A stretch of DNA of 64,000 nucleotides. It comes from DASSKA01 sp963839365 (GTDB taxonomy: Bacteria; Actinomycetota; Actinomycetes; Propionibacteriales; Nocardioidaceae). The notes below the pieces were generated by a model. That model was given only the letters and a program-made list of their open reading frames with translations, was not told where the DNA came from and did not search any database. The stretch is from the NCBI GenBank assembly GCA_963839365.1, contig CAWIUT010000003.1, forward strand, positions 62,001 through 126,000, given 5' to 3'. The translations under genes and the position numbers were made by a program. Of this stretch, positions 26,501-34,325 are shown piece by piece. How positions within the stretch are numbered: the stretch's first letter is position 1; the number at the start of each line of letters is the position of its first letter.

Positions 26501-26911
26501 CTGGCCGAGAACGTCCGGCTGGCGCGGCCGTCGGCCACCGATGCCGAGGTGGAGCACGCCGTGCGCTCGGCCGCGCTCGGAGCGTGGCTGGACGGGCTGC
26601 CGCACGGCCTGCACACCATGCTCGGCGACGGGCACGCGCACGTCTCCGGCGGCGAGCGGGCCCGGATCGGGCTGGCCCGGGCGCTGCTGGCCGATCAGCC
26701 GGTGCTGGTCCTCGACGAGCCGACCGCCCACCTGGACACCGCCACCGCCCGCACGGTCACCGACGACCTGCTCGCTGCCGGTGCGGACCGGACCATCGTG
26801 TGGATCACGCACGGCACGGTCGGGCTGGACCGGATGGACGAGGTGCTGGACCTGGTCAGGCCTCCAGCACCACTGGCACGATCATCGGCCGCCGGCGGTG
26901 GGTGTTGTTGA
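23516..26911 (+). CDS. cydDC: Fused thiol reductant ABC exporter CydD-CydC
   Basis: A 1131-residue protein in which two complete half-transporters are joined. The first half (CydD-like) has six hydrophobic segments, Walker A GPSGCGKSTLLSVL near residue 372, signature LSAGERARLALAR and Walker B LVLLDEPTAHLDE. A Pro-rich linker near residue 550 leads to the CydC-like half, with its own transmembrane domain, Walker A GPSGSGKSTLAALL near 941, signature VSGGERARIGLAR and LVLDEPTAHLD. CydDC exports cysteine/glutathione-type thiols or haem-related compounds needed to assemble cytochrome bd. The single-chain fusion is common in actinobacteria. ATG 23516 overlaps the cydB stop; the 3' end overlaps the convergent rnj gene by 56 bases. 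Confidence 0.93.
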   Translation: MKPLDPRLLPHLAPARWPLVGVLVGGVLSGGLVVAQAFAVAALVSALLAGNQATAWTAGLALAGVTAGRAGVGWGVDACAARASASVTTTLRRRLVAAALALGQLGLSRRRSGELALLATRGVAAVDPYLTRYLPALVLAATLPPLTLLAIASQDLLSAGIVLLTLPLVPVFAALVGMATRDRAEQQWRVLAGLSGHFLDVMRGLPTLVVHRRATAQAASIRRITDRYRRATNQTLRLAFASSAVLELVATVSVALVAVVVGLRLAAGTLDLRTALTVLLLAPEAYWPLRRVGAEFHAAAEGTATFEATDALLATASPPAAPAAEAPGACGPGSGITLDAVSVCFPGRSVPALAGLSGHIPGRGLTAVTGPSGCGKSTLLSVLTAELPVSGGHVGVGGTDLAAVDREQWQTRIAWLPQRPWFLPGTVRDNVRLGNPDAGDTAVWEALERVGLGERVLTLPDGLDQLIGEDGLGLSAGERARLALARVVVADRPLVLLDEPTAHLDETTEQVIASTLRWLADHRAVVVVAHRASLVRAADHVLALPASPGASAPAQVGRPGTPGPPAPAPVPGSPEQPPRGPSWTRRPGVRLAAGALLGALAAASGVALTATAGWLIARAAQQPPVLTLMVAIVAVRAFGLARPGLRYAERLVSHDAALRLLAERRAAVYDVLVPLVPGRLGRQRGDVLASVVDDVDALMDKQLRVRAPLATCLLVAAMSVAFAGWVLPAAGLVVLTVLVAGGGLTLLVGRLGVAAAEQDVVTGRGRVSSLVVQVLQGAPELRMWQAGDRVLDGIDRAGRDSALAGRRSARAAATGRTAAVLAAGGGMLGMAKVGLTGLASGTVSGPMVALLVLLPLALLEVLTPLADVAALQVRTRAADARLATLAATEPAVADPVDPAPATGSTATALDRVSAGWGAAPALRDLSLDLPPGRRLGVVGPSGSGKSTLAALLLRFLDPRTGAVRLGPLDLRHIRLDDVHRTVGLVDDDPHVFASTLAENVRLARPSATDAEVEHAVRSAALGAWLDGLPHGLHTMLGDGHAHVSGGERARIGLARALLADQPVLVLDEPTAHLDTATARTVTDDLLAAGADRTIVWITHGTVGLDRMDEVLDLVRPPAPLARSSAAGGGCC

Positions 26912-28547
26912 CCCATCGGCCCACCACCCGGCGGATGGTCTGCTGCAGCTGGTAGTTGTCGTCGGTGCCCTCGGCGACCAGCCGGTCCAGGGCCTCGACG
27001 ATGGCCGGCTTCACCTCGTCGAAGGCGGAGTCGCCCTCCAGGAACCCGCGGGCGTGGATCTCCGGCCCGCCGGACACCTTGCCGGTCACCGAGTCGATCA
27101 CCACGATCACCGAGATGAAGCCCTCCTCGCCGAGGATGCGGCGGTCCTTCAGCGAGGACTCGGTGACGTCGCCGACCGAGGAGCCGTCCACGAACACGTA
27201 GCCGCAGTCCACCTTGCCGGCAAGGTGGACCAGGCCGTCAACCAGGTCGACGACCATGCCGTCCTCGGCGACCACGACGTTCTCCGAGGGGATGCCGGTG
27301 TCGCGGGCCAGGTCGGCGTTGGCGCGCATGTGGCGGTACTCGCCGTGCACCGGGAGCACGTTGCGCGGCCGCACGATGTTGTAGCAGTAGAGCAGCTCAC
27401 CGGCGGAGGCGTGCCCCGACACGTGCACCAGCGCGTTGCCCTTGTGCACCACGTTCGCACCCCAGCGGGTCAGCCCGTTGATCACCCGGTAGACGGCGTT
27501 CTCGTTGCCGGGGATCAGTGAGGAGGCGAGCACGACGGTGTCCCCAAGCTCGATGTGCACGAAGCTGTGGCTGCGCTGGGCGATCCTGCTCAGCGCCGAC
27601 AGCGGCTCGCCCTGCGAGCCCGTGGAGATCAGCACCACCTTCTCCGGCGGGTAGTCGCCGAGCTCCTTGGCGTCCACCAGGGTGTCCGGTGGCACGGTCA
27701 GGTAGCCCAGGTCGCGGGCCACGCCCATGTTGCGCACCATCGACCGTCCGACGTACGCCACCTTGCGGCCGTGGTTGACCGCGGCGTCCATCACCTGCTG
27801 CACCCGGTGCACGTGCGAGGCGAAGCAGGCCACGATGACCCGCTGCGCGCTGGTGTGGAACACCCGGTCCAGGACCGGGGCGATGTCGGCCTCCGAGGTG
27901 GTGAACCCGGGCGAGTCGGCGTTGGTGGAGTCGACCATGAGCAGGTCCACGCCCTCCTCGCCGAGCCGGGCGAACGCCCGCAGGTCGGTGATCCGGCCGT
28001 CCAGCGGCAGCTGGTCCATCTTGAAGTCGCCGGTGTGCAGCACCATGCCCGCGCCGGTGCGGATCGCCACCGCCAGCGCGTCCGGGATGGAGTGGTTGAC
28101 CGCCACGAACTCCAGGTCGAAGGGGCCGAACCTGATCCGGTCGCCCTCGCGGACGACGTGCTGGGCGGTCTCCTTGAGGCGGTGCTCGCGCAGCTTGGAG
28201 CTGAGCAGCCCCAGGGTCAGCTTGGAGCCGACCACCGGGATGTCGGCGCGTTCGCGCAGCAGGTAGGGCACCCCGCCGATGTGGTCCTCGTGCCCGTGGG
28301 TGAGCACCAGCGCCTCCACGTCGCCGAGCCGGTCCCGGATCGGCGCGAAGTCCGGCAGGATCAGGTCCACGCCGGGATGGTTCTCCTCCGGGAACAGCAC
28401 GCCGCAGTCCACGAGCAGCAGCCGCCCGTCGTACTCGAAGGCGGTCATGTTGCGGCCGATCTCGCCCAGTCCGCCGAGAGGAGTCACCCGCAGGCCTCCG
28501 GGCGCCAGGGGTGCGGGCAGGGACAGTTCGGGGTGCGGATGGCTCAT
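26856..28547 (-). CDS. rnj: Ribonuclease J
   Basis: A 563-residue metallo-beta-lactamase/beta-CASP nuclease with endo- and 5'-3' exonuclease activity in mRNA and rRNA processing. The N-terminal LRVTPLGGLGEIGRNMTAFE is typical. The metal-binding motif is LTHGHEDHIGGVPYLL near residue 81. Further motifs are LHTGDFKMDQLP and the beta-CASP SGHASAGELL near 395, and the C-terminal dimerisation domain is complete. The start is taken at ATG 28547, matching family length; the open frame upstream overlaps dapA. It lies 17 bases after dapA in the thyA-dfrA-dapA-rnj unit. Confidence 0.94.
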   Translation of the reverse strand: MSHPHPELSLPAPLAPGGLRVTPLGGLGEIGRNMTAFEYDGRLLLVDCGVLFPEENHPGVDLILPDFAPIRDRLGDVEALVLTHGHEDHIGGVPYLLRERADIPVVGSKLTLGLLSSKLREHRLKETAQHVVREGDRIRFGPFDLEFVAVNHSIPDALAVAIRTGAGMVLHTGDFKMDQLPLDGRITDLRAFARLGEEGVDLLMVDSTNADSPGFTTSEADIAPVLDRVFHTSAQRVIVACFASHVHRVQQVMDAAVNHGRKVAYVGRSMVRNMGVARDLGYLTVPPDTLVDAKELGDYPPEKVVLISTGSQGEPLSALSRIAQRSHSFVHIELGDTVVLASSLIPGNENAVYRVINGLTRWGANVVHKGNALVHVSGHASAGELLYCYNIVRPRNVLPVHGEYRHMRANADLARDTGIPSENVVVAEDGMVVDLVDGLVHLAGKVDCGYVFVDGSSVGDVTESSLKDRRILGEEGFISVIVVIDSVTGKVSGGPEIHARGFLEGDSAFDEVKPAIVEALDRLVAEGTDDNYQLQQTIRRVVGRWVNNTHRRRPMIVPVVLEA

Positions 28548-28564
28548 AGGCTGAAAACGATCCT

Positions 28565-29482
28565 TCAGTTGTCGTGGGTGGGGAGGAGTCCGGCGTCGAC
28601 GAGCGCGGAGCGAAGCCCCGCGACCAGCTCGTCGGAGGCCGGCACCAGGGGGAGTCTCATGGTGCGGTTGGCGAGCACGCCCAGCAGCTGCAGCCCGGTC
28701 TTGGCCATCACCGCGCCCGGCGCCCGGCGCATCACCGCCTCGACCACGGGCGCGAGCCGCCGGTAGCCGTGCAGCGCGGCGGCCAGATCGCCCTTGTCGA
28801 CGGCGGTCACCATCTCGGCGTACTCGTCGCCGGCGACGTGGCCGACCACCGACACGATGCCGGCGGCGCCGTGGGTGAGCCAGCCGAGGTTCAGGTCGTC
28901 GTCGCCGGAGTAGAAGGTGAGCCCGGTCTCGGCCATGATCCGCACGCCGCGGCTCAGGTCGCCGACCGCGTCCTTGACGGCCACGATCCGGTCGTGCGCG
29001 GCCACCCGCCGGTAGGTGTCCTCGGCGATGGCCAGGCCGGTGCGGCCGGGGATGTCGTAGAGCAGCACCGGCAGGCCGGTCGCGCTCGCGACGGTCTCGA
29101 AGTGCGACGCCACGCCTTCCTGGCTGGGCTTGTTGTAGTACGGCGTGACGAGCAGCAGACCGTCGGCCCCGCACTTCTCCGCCTGCTCGGCAAGCGCGAC
29201 GGAGTGGGCGGTGTCGTTCGAGCCGACCCCGGCCACCACGTTCGCCCGGTCGCCGACCGCCTCGACGACGGCACGCAGCAGCCGGCCGGCCTCGTCCTGG
29301 CTGACCACCGGGGACTCCCCCGTGGTGCCGAGCACGACGACGCCGTCGTGGCCGTGGCCGACCAGGTGCTCGGCCACTCGGCCGGCGGCCTCGAGGTCCA
29401 GGGACCCGTCGTCGCGGAAGGGGGTGACCATCGCGGTCAGGACCCGGCCGAACGGGGCCGGAGGAAGCACTCCGGACGTCAT
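28565..29482 (-). CDS. dapA: 4-hydroxy-tetrahydrodipicolinate synthase
   Basis: A 305-residue TIM-barrel aldolase condensing pyruvate with aspartate semialdehyde, the first step of the DAP/lysine branch. Visible are GTTGESPVVSQDEAGRLLRA (residues about 51-70), the catalytic Tyr in LVTPYYNKPSQEGV (near 134), and the Schiff-base Lys in RIVAVKDAVGDL (near 165). Length is normal. It lies between dfrA and rnj. Its product feeds DapB, which is encoded 8 kb away in this window and appears frameshifted. Confidence 0.94.
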   Translation of the reverse strand: MTSGVLPPAPFGRVLTAMVTPFRDDGSLDLEAAGRVAEHLVGHGHDGVVVLGTTGESPVVSQDEAGRLLRAVVEAVGDRANVVAGVGSNDTAHSVALAEQAEKCGADGLLLVTPYYNKPSQEGVASHFETVASATGLPVLLYDIPGRTGLAIAEDTYRRVAAHDRIVAVKDAVGDLSRGVRIMAETGLTFYSGDDDLNLGWLTHGAAGIVSVVGHVAGDEYAEMVTAVDKGDLAAALHGYRRLAPVVEAVMRRAPGAVMAKTGLQLLGVLANRTMRLPLVPASDELVAGLRSALVDAGLLPTHDN

Positions 29483-29546
29483 GGCACCAGGCTAGCGGAA
29501 CGCCCCGCCCCGCCGCCCGCCACGCGGGTCCCGGGCGGTTCGGCGG

Positions 29547-30026
29547 TCAGCGCGAGCGCTCCCACCACACCACGTCGTACCCCTCACCCGGCTCCCGCTT
29601 CACCTCGACCCACTGCGACCGGTCGAAGTCGGGGTAGTGGGTGTCGCCCTCCGGGGCGGCGTGCACATGGGTGAGGATCTGCCCGTCGGCCAGCGGCAGG
29701 GCGGCCGCGTAGATCTCGCCGCCTCCGATGACCATCACGTCCCCGGTCAGCTCCCGGGCGCGGGCGATCGCCTCCTCGACGCTGTGCGCGACGACCACGC
29801 CCTGGGCGGACCAGTTCGGGCGTCGGGTGACCACCACGTTGGTGCGGTTCGGGAGCGGGTGACCGATCGACTCGTAGGTGCGCCGCCCCATCACCACCGT
29901 GTTGCCGGTGGTGACCTGCCGGAAGTGCTTGAGGTCGGCGGGGAGCTTCCACGGGATGTCGCCGGCGGCGCCGATCACGCCGTTGTCGGCGACCGCGGCC
30001 ACCAGCACCACCTGCTTCTGGCTCAT
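29547..30026 (-). CDS. dfrA: Dihydrofolate reductase
   Basis: A 159-residue NADPH-dependent enzyme regenerating tetrahydrofolate. The N-terminal VVLVAAVADNGVIGAAGDIP then WKLPADLKHFRQVT shows the substrate-binding WxLPxDLxxF signature with its active-site Asp. VVMGRRTYESIGHPLPNRTN is the cofactor-binding motif and VIGGGEIYAAAL is also present. Its start overlaps the thyA stop by four bases (ATGA), the usual coupling since thymidylate synthase consumes methylene-tetrahydrofolate and yields dihydrofolate. Confidence 0.95.
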   Translation of the reverse strand: MSQKQVVLVAAVADNGVIGAAGDIPWKLPADLKHFRQVTTGNTVVMGRRTYESIGHPLPNRTNVVVTRRPNWSAQGVVVAHSVEEAIARARELTGDVMVIGGGEIYAAALPLADGQILTHVHAAPEGDTHYPDFDRSQWVEVKREPGEGYDVVWWERSR

Positions 30027-30832
30027 ACGGCGATCGGCGCCTTGATCGCCGGGTGCGGGTCGTAGCCGTCGATGGTGATGTGCTCGAGCTCGAAGGCGTC
30101 CAGCTCGGTCACCGACGGGTCGAGCCGGAGGGTCGGCAGCGGCCGCGGCTCCCGGGTCAGCTGCAGCCGGGCCTGGTCCAGGTGATTCAGGTAGAGGTGC
30201 GCGTCGCCGAGGGTGTGCACGAAGTCGCCCACCTGCAGCCCGGTGACCTGGGCGACCATGTGGGTGAGCAGCGCGTAGGAGGCGATGTTGAACGGCACGC
30301 CGAGGAACACGTCCCCGGAGCGCTGGTAGAGCTGGCAGGAGAGCCTGCCCGGCCCGGACTCCGAGGGCGCCACGTAGAACTGGAACAGCGCGTGGCAGGG
30401 GGCCAGCGCCATCCGCGGCAGGTCGGCCACGTTCCAGGCGCTGACCACGTGCCGCCGCGAGTCCGGGTCCTTGCCGATCGCCTCCGCGACGTTACGCAGC
30501 TGGTCGATGTGCCGACCGTCGGGGGCCGGCCACGACCGCCACTGGGCGCCGTACACGGGGCCGAGGTCTCCGTGCTCGTCGGCCCACTCGTCCCAGATGG
30601 TCACGCCTCGCTCCTGCAGCCAGCGCACGTTGGTGTCCCCGCGCAGGAACCACAGCAGCTCAGCGAAGACCGAGCGGGTGTGCACCTTCTTCGTGGTGAC
30701 GAGCGGGAAGCCCTGCCCGAGGTCGAAGCGCATCTGGTGCCCGAACACGCTCAGGGTGCCGGTGCCGGTGCGGTCGGGCTTGCGCACGCCGTCGTCCAGG
30801 ATCCGCCGGAGAAGGTCGAGGTACTGCTGCAC
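30023..30832 (-). CDS. thyA: Thymidylate synthase (ThyA type)
   Basis: A 269-residue enzyme methylating dUMP to dTMP. The N-terminus QQYLDLLRRILDDGVRKPDR and TGTGTLSVFGHQMRFDL are typical. The catalytic Cys is in LAPCHALFQFYV near residue 151, followed by the substrate-binding QRSGDVFLGVPFNIASYALL. The C-terminus is complete (DPHPAIKAPIAV). First gene of the thyA-dfrA-dapA-rnj unit. Confidence 0.96.
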   Translation of the reverse strand: MQQYLDLLRRILDDGVRKPDRTGTGTLSVFGHQMRFDLGQGFPLVTTKKVHTRSVFAELLWFLRGDTNVRWLQERGVTIWDEWADEHGDLGPVYGAQWRSWPAPDGRHIDQLRNVAEAIGKDPDSRRHVVSAWNVADLPRMALAPCHALFQFYVAPSESGPGRLSCQLYQRSGDVFLGVPFNIASYALLTHMVAQVTGLQVGDFVHTLGDAHLYLNHLDQARLQLTREPRPLPTLRLDPSVTELDAFELEHITIDGYDPHPAIKAPIAV

Positions 30833-30871
30833 CGGCTCAGCCTAACGCCCGCGGGCTGCTCGCCCGGGCAC

Positions 30872-32671
30872 TCAGGGCTGGTGTGGCTTGTCCCCGCGCA
30901 GCGCCCCCAGCGCCGCCTGCGGCGTGAGCCAGCCGACCAGCCGCTTGCCCTCCAGGTCGAGGACAGGGACGGCCGAGCCCTCGCTGTCGTCGAGCACCGG
31001 GATCGCGTCGTTGAGCGAGCTGCTCGCGCGCAGCTCGCGGGGCAGCTCGACCGCTGAGGAGACCACCGCGTCGTCGTGCTTGCCGTCGGAGAGCACCTCG
31101 GTCACCGCCCTGGCCGTGATGGTGCCGAGGTAGGCGCCCTCGGAGTCCACCACCGGCAGGACCGGGTACGACGAGGCGCTCAGCCGCTGCGCGGCGTCCA
31201 TGAGCGTCATGTCCTCGGGCACGGTCGGCGGGACCTGCTGCATGATGTCGGCGACCTTCAAGGTCGCGGCCCGGACCGCGACCGGCTGCTCGTTCAGGTC
31301 GATGCCGCGACGGCGCAGCTTCAGGGTGTAGATGGTGTCCTTGGTCATCGCGTGCGCGACCCCGGTGGCCAGCACGATCGCGGCCATCAGCGGCAGGATG
31401 ATCGCGTAGTCACCGGTCAGCTCGAACATGATCACCACTGCAGTGATCGGGGCTCTCGCCGCGCCGGCGAACACCGCGCCCATGCCGATCAGCCCGTAGG
31501 CTCCGGCCGGGCCAGCCATGCCGGGCGCGAGCTGGTGCAGGACCTGCCCGAAGACGCCGCCCAGCATCGCGCCGATGAACAGGCTCGGAGCGAACACGCC
31601 ACCGGACCCGCCGATCCCGATGGTCAGGCTGGTGGCGACCATCTTCCCCACCAGCAGGAGCAGCAGGAAGCCGACGGCGTACTTGCCCGCCACGCCGTTG
31701 CCCAGCACCGGGTAGCCGACGCCGTACATCTGCGGAAGCGCGAGCAGCAGCAGGCCCAGCAGCACACCGCCGACCGCCGGCCGGGCCCACTCCGGACCCT
31801 TCCACAGCGTGTCGCAGGCGTCCTCGACCCAGTAGAGCACCTTGGTGAACATGACCCCGACCGGCCCGGCGACCAGGCCGAGGAACGCGAAGAGGAAGTA
31901 CTCCTCGAAGTGCTGCACGTGGAACTGCGGCAGCTGCAGGAACGGGGTGCCGCCGAACGCGGACCGCCCGATCACGCTGGCCGTCACCGAGGCGAGCACC
32001 ACCATCCCGAAGGACTGCGCGGCGAAGTTCGCCAGGATCAGCTCCATCGCGAAGAACACCCCGGCCAGCGGGGCGTTGAAGGTGGCGGCGATGCCGCCGG
32101 CGGCGCCGCAGGCGACCAGCACCCGGATCCGGGGCTCGGCCACCTTGGCCAGCATGCCGAGCGTGGACCCGAGTGCCGAGCCGATCTGGACGATGGGACC
32201 CTCACGGCCGACGGACCCGCCGCCACCGATGCACAGCGCCGAGGCCAGCGCCTTGACGACGGCCACCTTCGGGCCGATGCGCCCACCACGACGGGCCACG
32301 GCGTACATCACCTCGGGCACCCCGTGACCGCGCGCCTCCCGGGCGAAGAAGTAGACCATCGGCCCGTAGAGCAGCCCGGCGACCACCGGTGCGGCGATCA
32401 CGAAGTACTCGCCGAGCCCGGGCACGAACGGGTTGATGGCGTGCCCGGCGTTGGAGTAGTCCGCGTGCCCGGAAAGGATCTTGGTGAACTCGGTGATCAA
32501 CCAGCGGAACACCACGGCTCCGGCCCCGGCGCCCGCGCCGACCAGCAGCGCGAGAAGGAGCAGGCTGGTCTGTGACGAGCGCAGCCAAGTGACCGCGCGT
32601 CCCCGGGGGCTCTGCACCGGGAGGGAGTGTTCGGTGAGCACCCCCCACCAATGGACTCCCCGGATGCTCAT
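30872..32671 (-). CDS. ClC-family chloride channel/antiporter with C-terminal CBS domains
   Basis: A 599-residue protein with a ClC membrane domain (residues about 30-440) and a CBS pair (about 470-595). The selectivity and gating motif GREGP is present in GGSVGREGPIVQIGSALGST near residue 153, with its gating Glu. The later GIGGSGGVFAPSLFIGAMLG corresponds to the second anion-coordinating loop. The CBS region has ADIMQQVPPTVPEDMTLMDA and PVLDLEGKRLVGWLTPQAAL. It probably moves chloride, in exchange for protons or passively. ATG 32671 has no clear Shine-Dalgarno; GTG 32641 behind a G-rich stretch is an alternative. Unlinked in function to its paa neighbours. Confidence 0.88.
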   Translation of the reverse strand: MSIRGVHWWGVLTEHSLPVQSPRGRAVTWLRSSQTSLLLLALLVGAGAGAGAVVFRWLITEFTKILSGHADYSNAGHAINPFVPGLGEYFVIAAPVVAGLLYGPMVYFFAREARGHGVPEVMYAVARRGGRIGPKVAVVKALASALCIGGGGSVGREGPIVQIGSALGSTLGMLAKVAEPRIRVLVACGAAGGIAATFNAPLAGVFFAMELILANFAAQSFGMVVLASVTASVIGRSAFGGTPFLQLPQFHVQHFEEYFLFAFLGLVAGPVGVMFTKVLYWVEDACDTLWKGPEWARPAVGGVLLGLLLLALPQMYGVGYPVLGNGVAGKYAVGFLLLLLVGKMVATSLTIGIGGSGGVFAPSLFIGAMLGGVFGQVLHQLAPGMAGPAGAYGLIGMGAVFAGAARAPITAVVIMFELTGDYAIILPLMAAIVLATGVAHAMTKDTIYTLKLRRRGIDLNEQPVAVRAATLKVADIMQQVPPTVPEDMTLMDAAQRLSASSYPVLPVVDSEGAYLGTITARAVTEVLSDGKHDDAVVSSAVELPRELRASSSLNDAIPVLDDSEGSAVPVLDLEGKRLVGWLTPQAALGALRGDKPHQP

Positions 32672-32742
32672 GGGCGCATTATCGCAAGTGCCGTGTCGCC
32701 CTGCGAAACCGGGTCAACCGTTGGGCAAACGTGACGCAGACC

Positions 32743-33849
32743 TCAGGCGTCGTAGTCGAGGACCACCGTGTCCGAGGTCGGGTGGGACTGGCAGGTGAGC
32801 ACGTAGCCGTTGTCGATCTCCTCCGGCTCGAGCGCCCAGTTCTGCTCCATCTCCACGGTGCCCTCGACCAGCTTCGCGCGGCAGGTGCCGCACACCCCGC
32901 CCTTGCAGGCGTACGGCGCGTCGGCGCGCACCGCCAGCGCCGCGTCGAGCACCACCGGACCGTCGCTGGGCAGTCGGAACGTCGAGCGGCGCCCGTCGAG
33001 GGTGATGGTCACCTCCGCGCCGCGCTCCTCCCCCGCCGGCCTGGGAGCACGCCGCACCGGCCCGGTGCCCTTGTCGACGTGGAACACCTCGGCGTGCAGC
33101 GAGCGCTTCGACACGCCCTCGCCGATGAGCAGCTTCCTCAGGTCGGCCACCATCTGGAACGGGCCGCACAGGAACCAGTGGTCGACCGCGTCCGGGGGCA
33201 CCACCGCTTCGAGGAAGCGCTTCATCCGGTCGGTGTCGAGGCGGCCGGAGAACAGCTCGACCGGTTGCGGCTCCCGGGTCAGCACATGGATCAGCTGGAA
33301 CCGGTCGGGGTAGCGGTCCTTGAGGTCCTCGAGCTCCTCGAGGAACATCACCGACTTGTGGTTGCGGTTGGAGTAGATCAGCGTGACCTGCGAGCGCTGC
33401 TCGGTCTCCAGGGTTGTCGCGATGATGGACAGGACCGGGGTGATCCCGGAGCCGGCGGCGATACAGACGTAGTGGTGCTCGTTCGCGGGGTCCAGCTGGG
33501 TGAAGAACCGGCCGCTCGGCGTCATCACGTCCAGCTCGTCGCCGACCTTCAGCACCTCGAGCGCGTGCTCGGAGAACGCCCCGCCCGGCAGCCGCTTGAC
33601 GGCGATCCGCAGCTGCCCGGACGACACCGGAGAGCAGATCGAGTAGTTGCGGCGCACGTCGTCGCCGGCCAGCTCGGTGCGGATGGTCAGGTGCTGGCCC
33701 TGGGTGAACCGGTAGGCCTCGCGCAGCTCCTCGGGCACCGCGAACGTGACCGCGACCGAGTCGTCGGTGAGCGGCTCGATCTCGGCGACCTTCAGCCGGT
33801 GGAAGACGGAGTGGTGCGGGGCCGTGGTCTCCTCGGTGCTGGTGGTCAT
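32743..33849 (-). CDS. paaE: Phenylacetyl-CoA epoxidase reductase subunit
   Basis: A 368-residue flavin/iron-sulfur reductase passing electrons from NAD(P)H to the di-iron oxygenase PaaA. The FAD domain carries RRNYSICSPVSSGQLRIAVK, the pyridine-nucleotide domain has IAAGSGITPVLSIIATTLE, and the C-terminal plant-type 2Fe-2S domain has CKGGVCGTCRAKLVEG with the fourth Cys in VLTCQSHP. The start ATG 33849 overlaps the paaD stop (TGATG); the longer open frame to 33960 is a shadow of paaD. Last gene of paaABCDE. Confidence 0.94.
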   Translation of the reverse strand: MTTSTEETTAPHHSVFHRLKVAEIEPLTDDSVAVTFAVPEELREAYRFTQGQHLTIRTELAGDDVRRNYSICSPVSSGQLRIAVKRLPGGAFSEHALEVLKVGDELDVMTPSGRFFTQLDPANEHHYVCIAAGSGITPVLSIIATTLETEQRSQVTLIYSNRNHKSVMFLEELEDLKDRYPDRFQLIHVLTREPQPVELFSGRLDTDRMKRFLEAVVPPDAVDHWFLCGPFQMVADLRKLLIGEGVSKRSLHAEVFHVDKGTGPVRRAPRPAGEERGAEVTITLDGRRSTFRLPSDGPVVLDAALAVRADAPYACKGGVCGTCRAKLVEGTVEMEQNWALEPEEIDNGYVLTCQSHPTSDTVVLDYDA

Positions 33850-34325
33850 CAGTGCGCCTTGAAGTGGTCGAAGGGCTCCCGGCAGACGTTGCACACCCAC
33901 AGCGACTTGCAGGCCGTCGAGCCGAACCGGCTCAGCTCCCGGGTGTCCGGGGAGCCGCACTGCGGGCAGCGCAGCGTCAGGGCCAGGGGCACCACGCCGT
34001 CGGCCGGCCGGGGCTGCGGGGGCGCGATGCCGTAGTCACTGAGCTTGCGACGACCCGCCTCGCTCATCCAGTCGGTGGTCCACGCCGGGGAGAGCACCAA
34101 CTCGACCTCGACGTCGTCGAAGCCCGCCTCCCGCACGGCGTGCTCCACGTCGGCGCGGATGGTGTCCATCGCCGGGCATCCGGAGTACGTCGGGGTGACC
34201 CGCACCCGCACCGCGCCGGTGGCGGACACCTCGACGTCGCGCAGCACCCCGAGGTCCTCGATGGTGAGCACCGGCACCTCGGGGTCGAGGACGGCCGCTG
34301 CGGCCTCCCGTGCCGAGACGGTCAC
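33849..34325 (-). CDS. paaD: Phenylacetate-CoA oxygenase subunit PaaD (MIP18-like assembly factor)
   Basis: About 158 residues. The N-terminal MIP18/DUF59 domain has VLDPEVPVLTIEDLGVLRDV and RVTPTYSGCPAMDTIRADVE, where the Cys is conserved for Fe-S work. The C-terminus is a Cys-rich domain (CPQCGSPDTRELSRFG then CNVCREPFDHFKAH) specific to PaaD. It is thought to help mature the metal or Fe-S centres of the epoxidase. The GTG start at 34325 overlaps the paaC stop (GTGA). Confidence 0.92.
   Translation of the reverse strand: MTVSAREAAAAVLDPEVPVLTIEDLGVLRDVEVSATGAVRVRVTPTYSGCPAMDTIRADVEHAVREAGFDDVEVELVLSPAWTTDWMSEAGRRKLSDYGIAPPQPRPADGVVPLALTLRCPQCGSPDTRELSRFGSTACKSLWVCNVCREPFDHFKAH

Noticed and set aside
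24403..26812. Several leftward open frames opposite cydDC
   Set aside because: Low-complexity shadow translations; the sense frame has clear paired ABC motifs throughout.
30053..31057. Rightward open frame opposite thyA and the ClC gene
   Set aside because: Shadow of real leftward genes with complete catalytic motifs.
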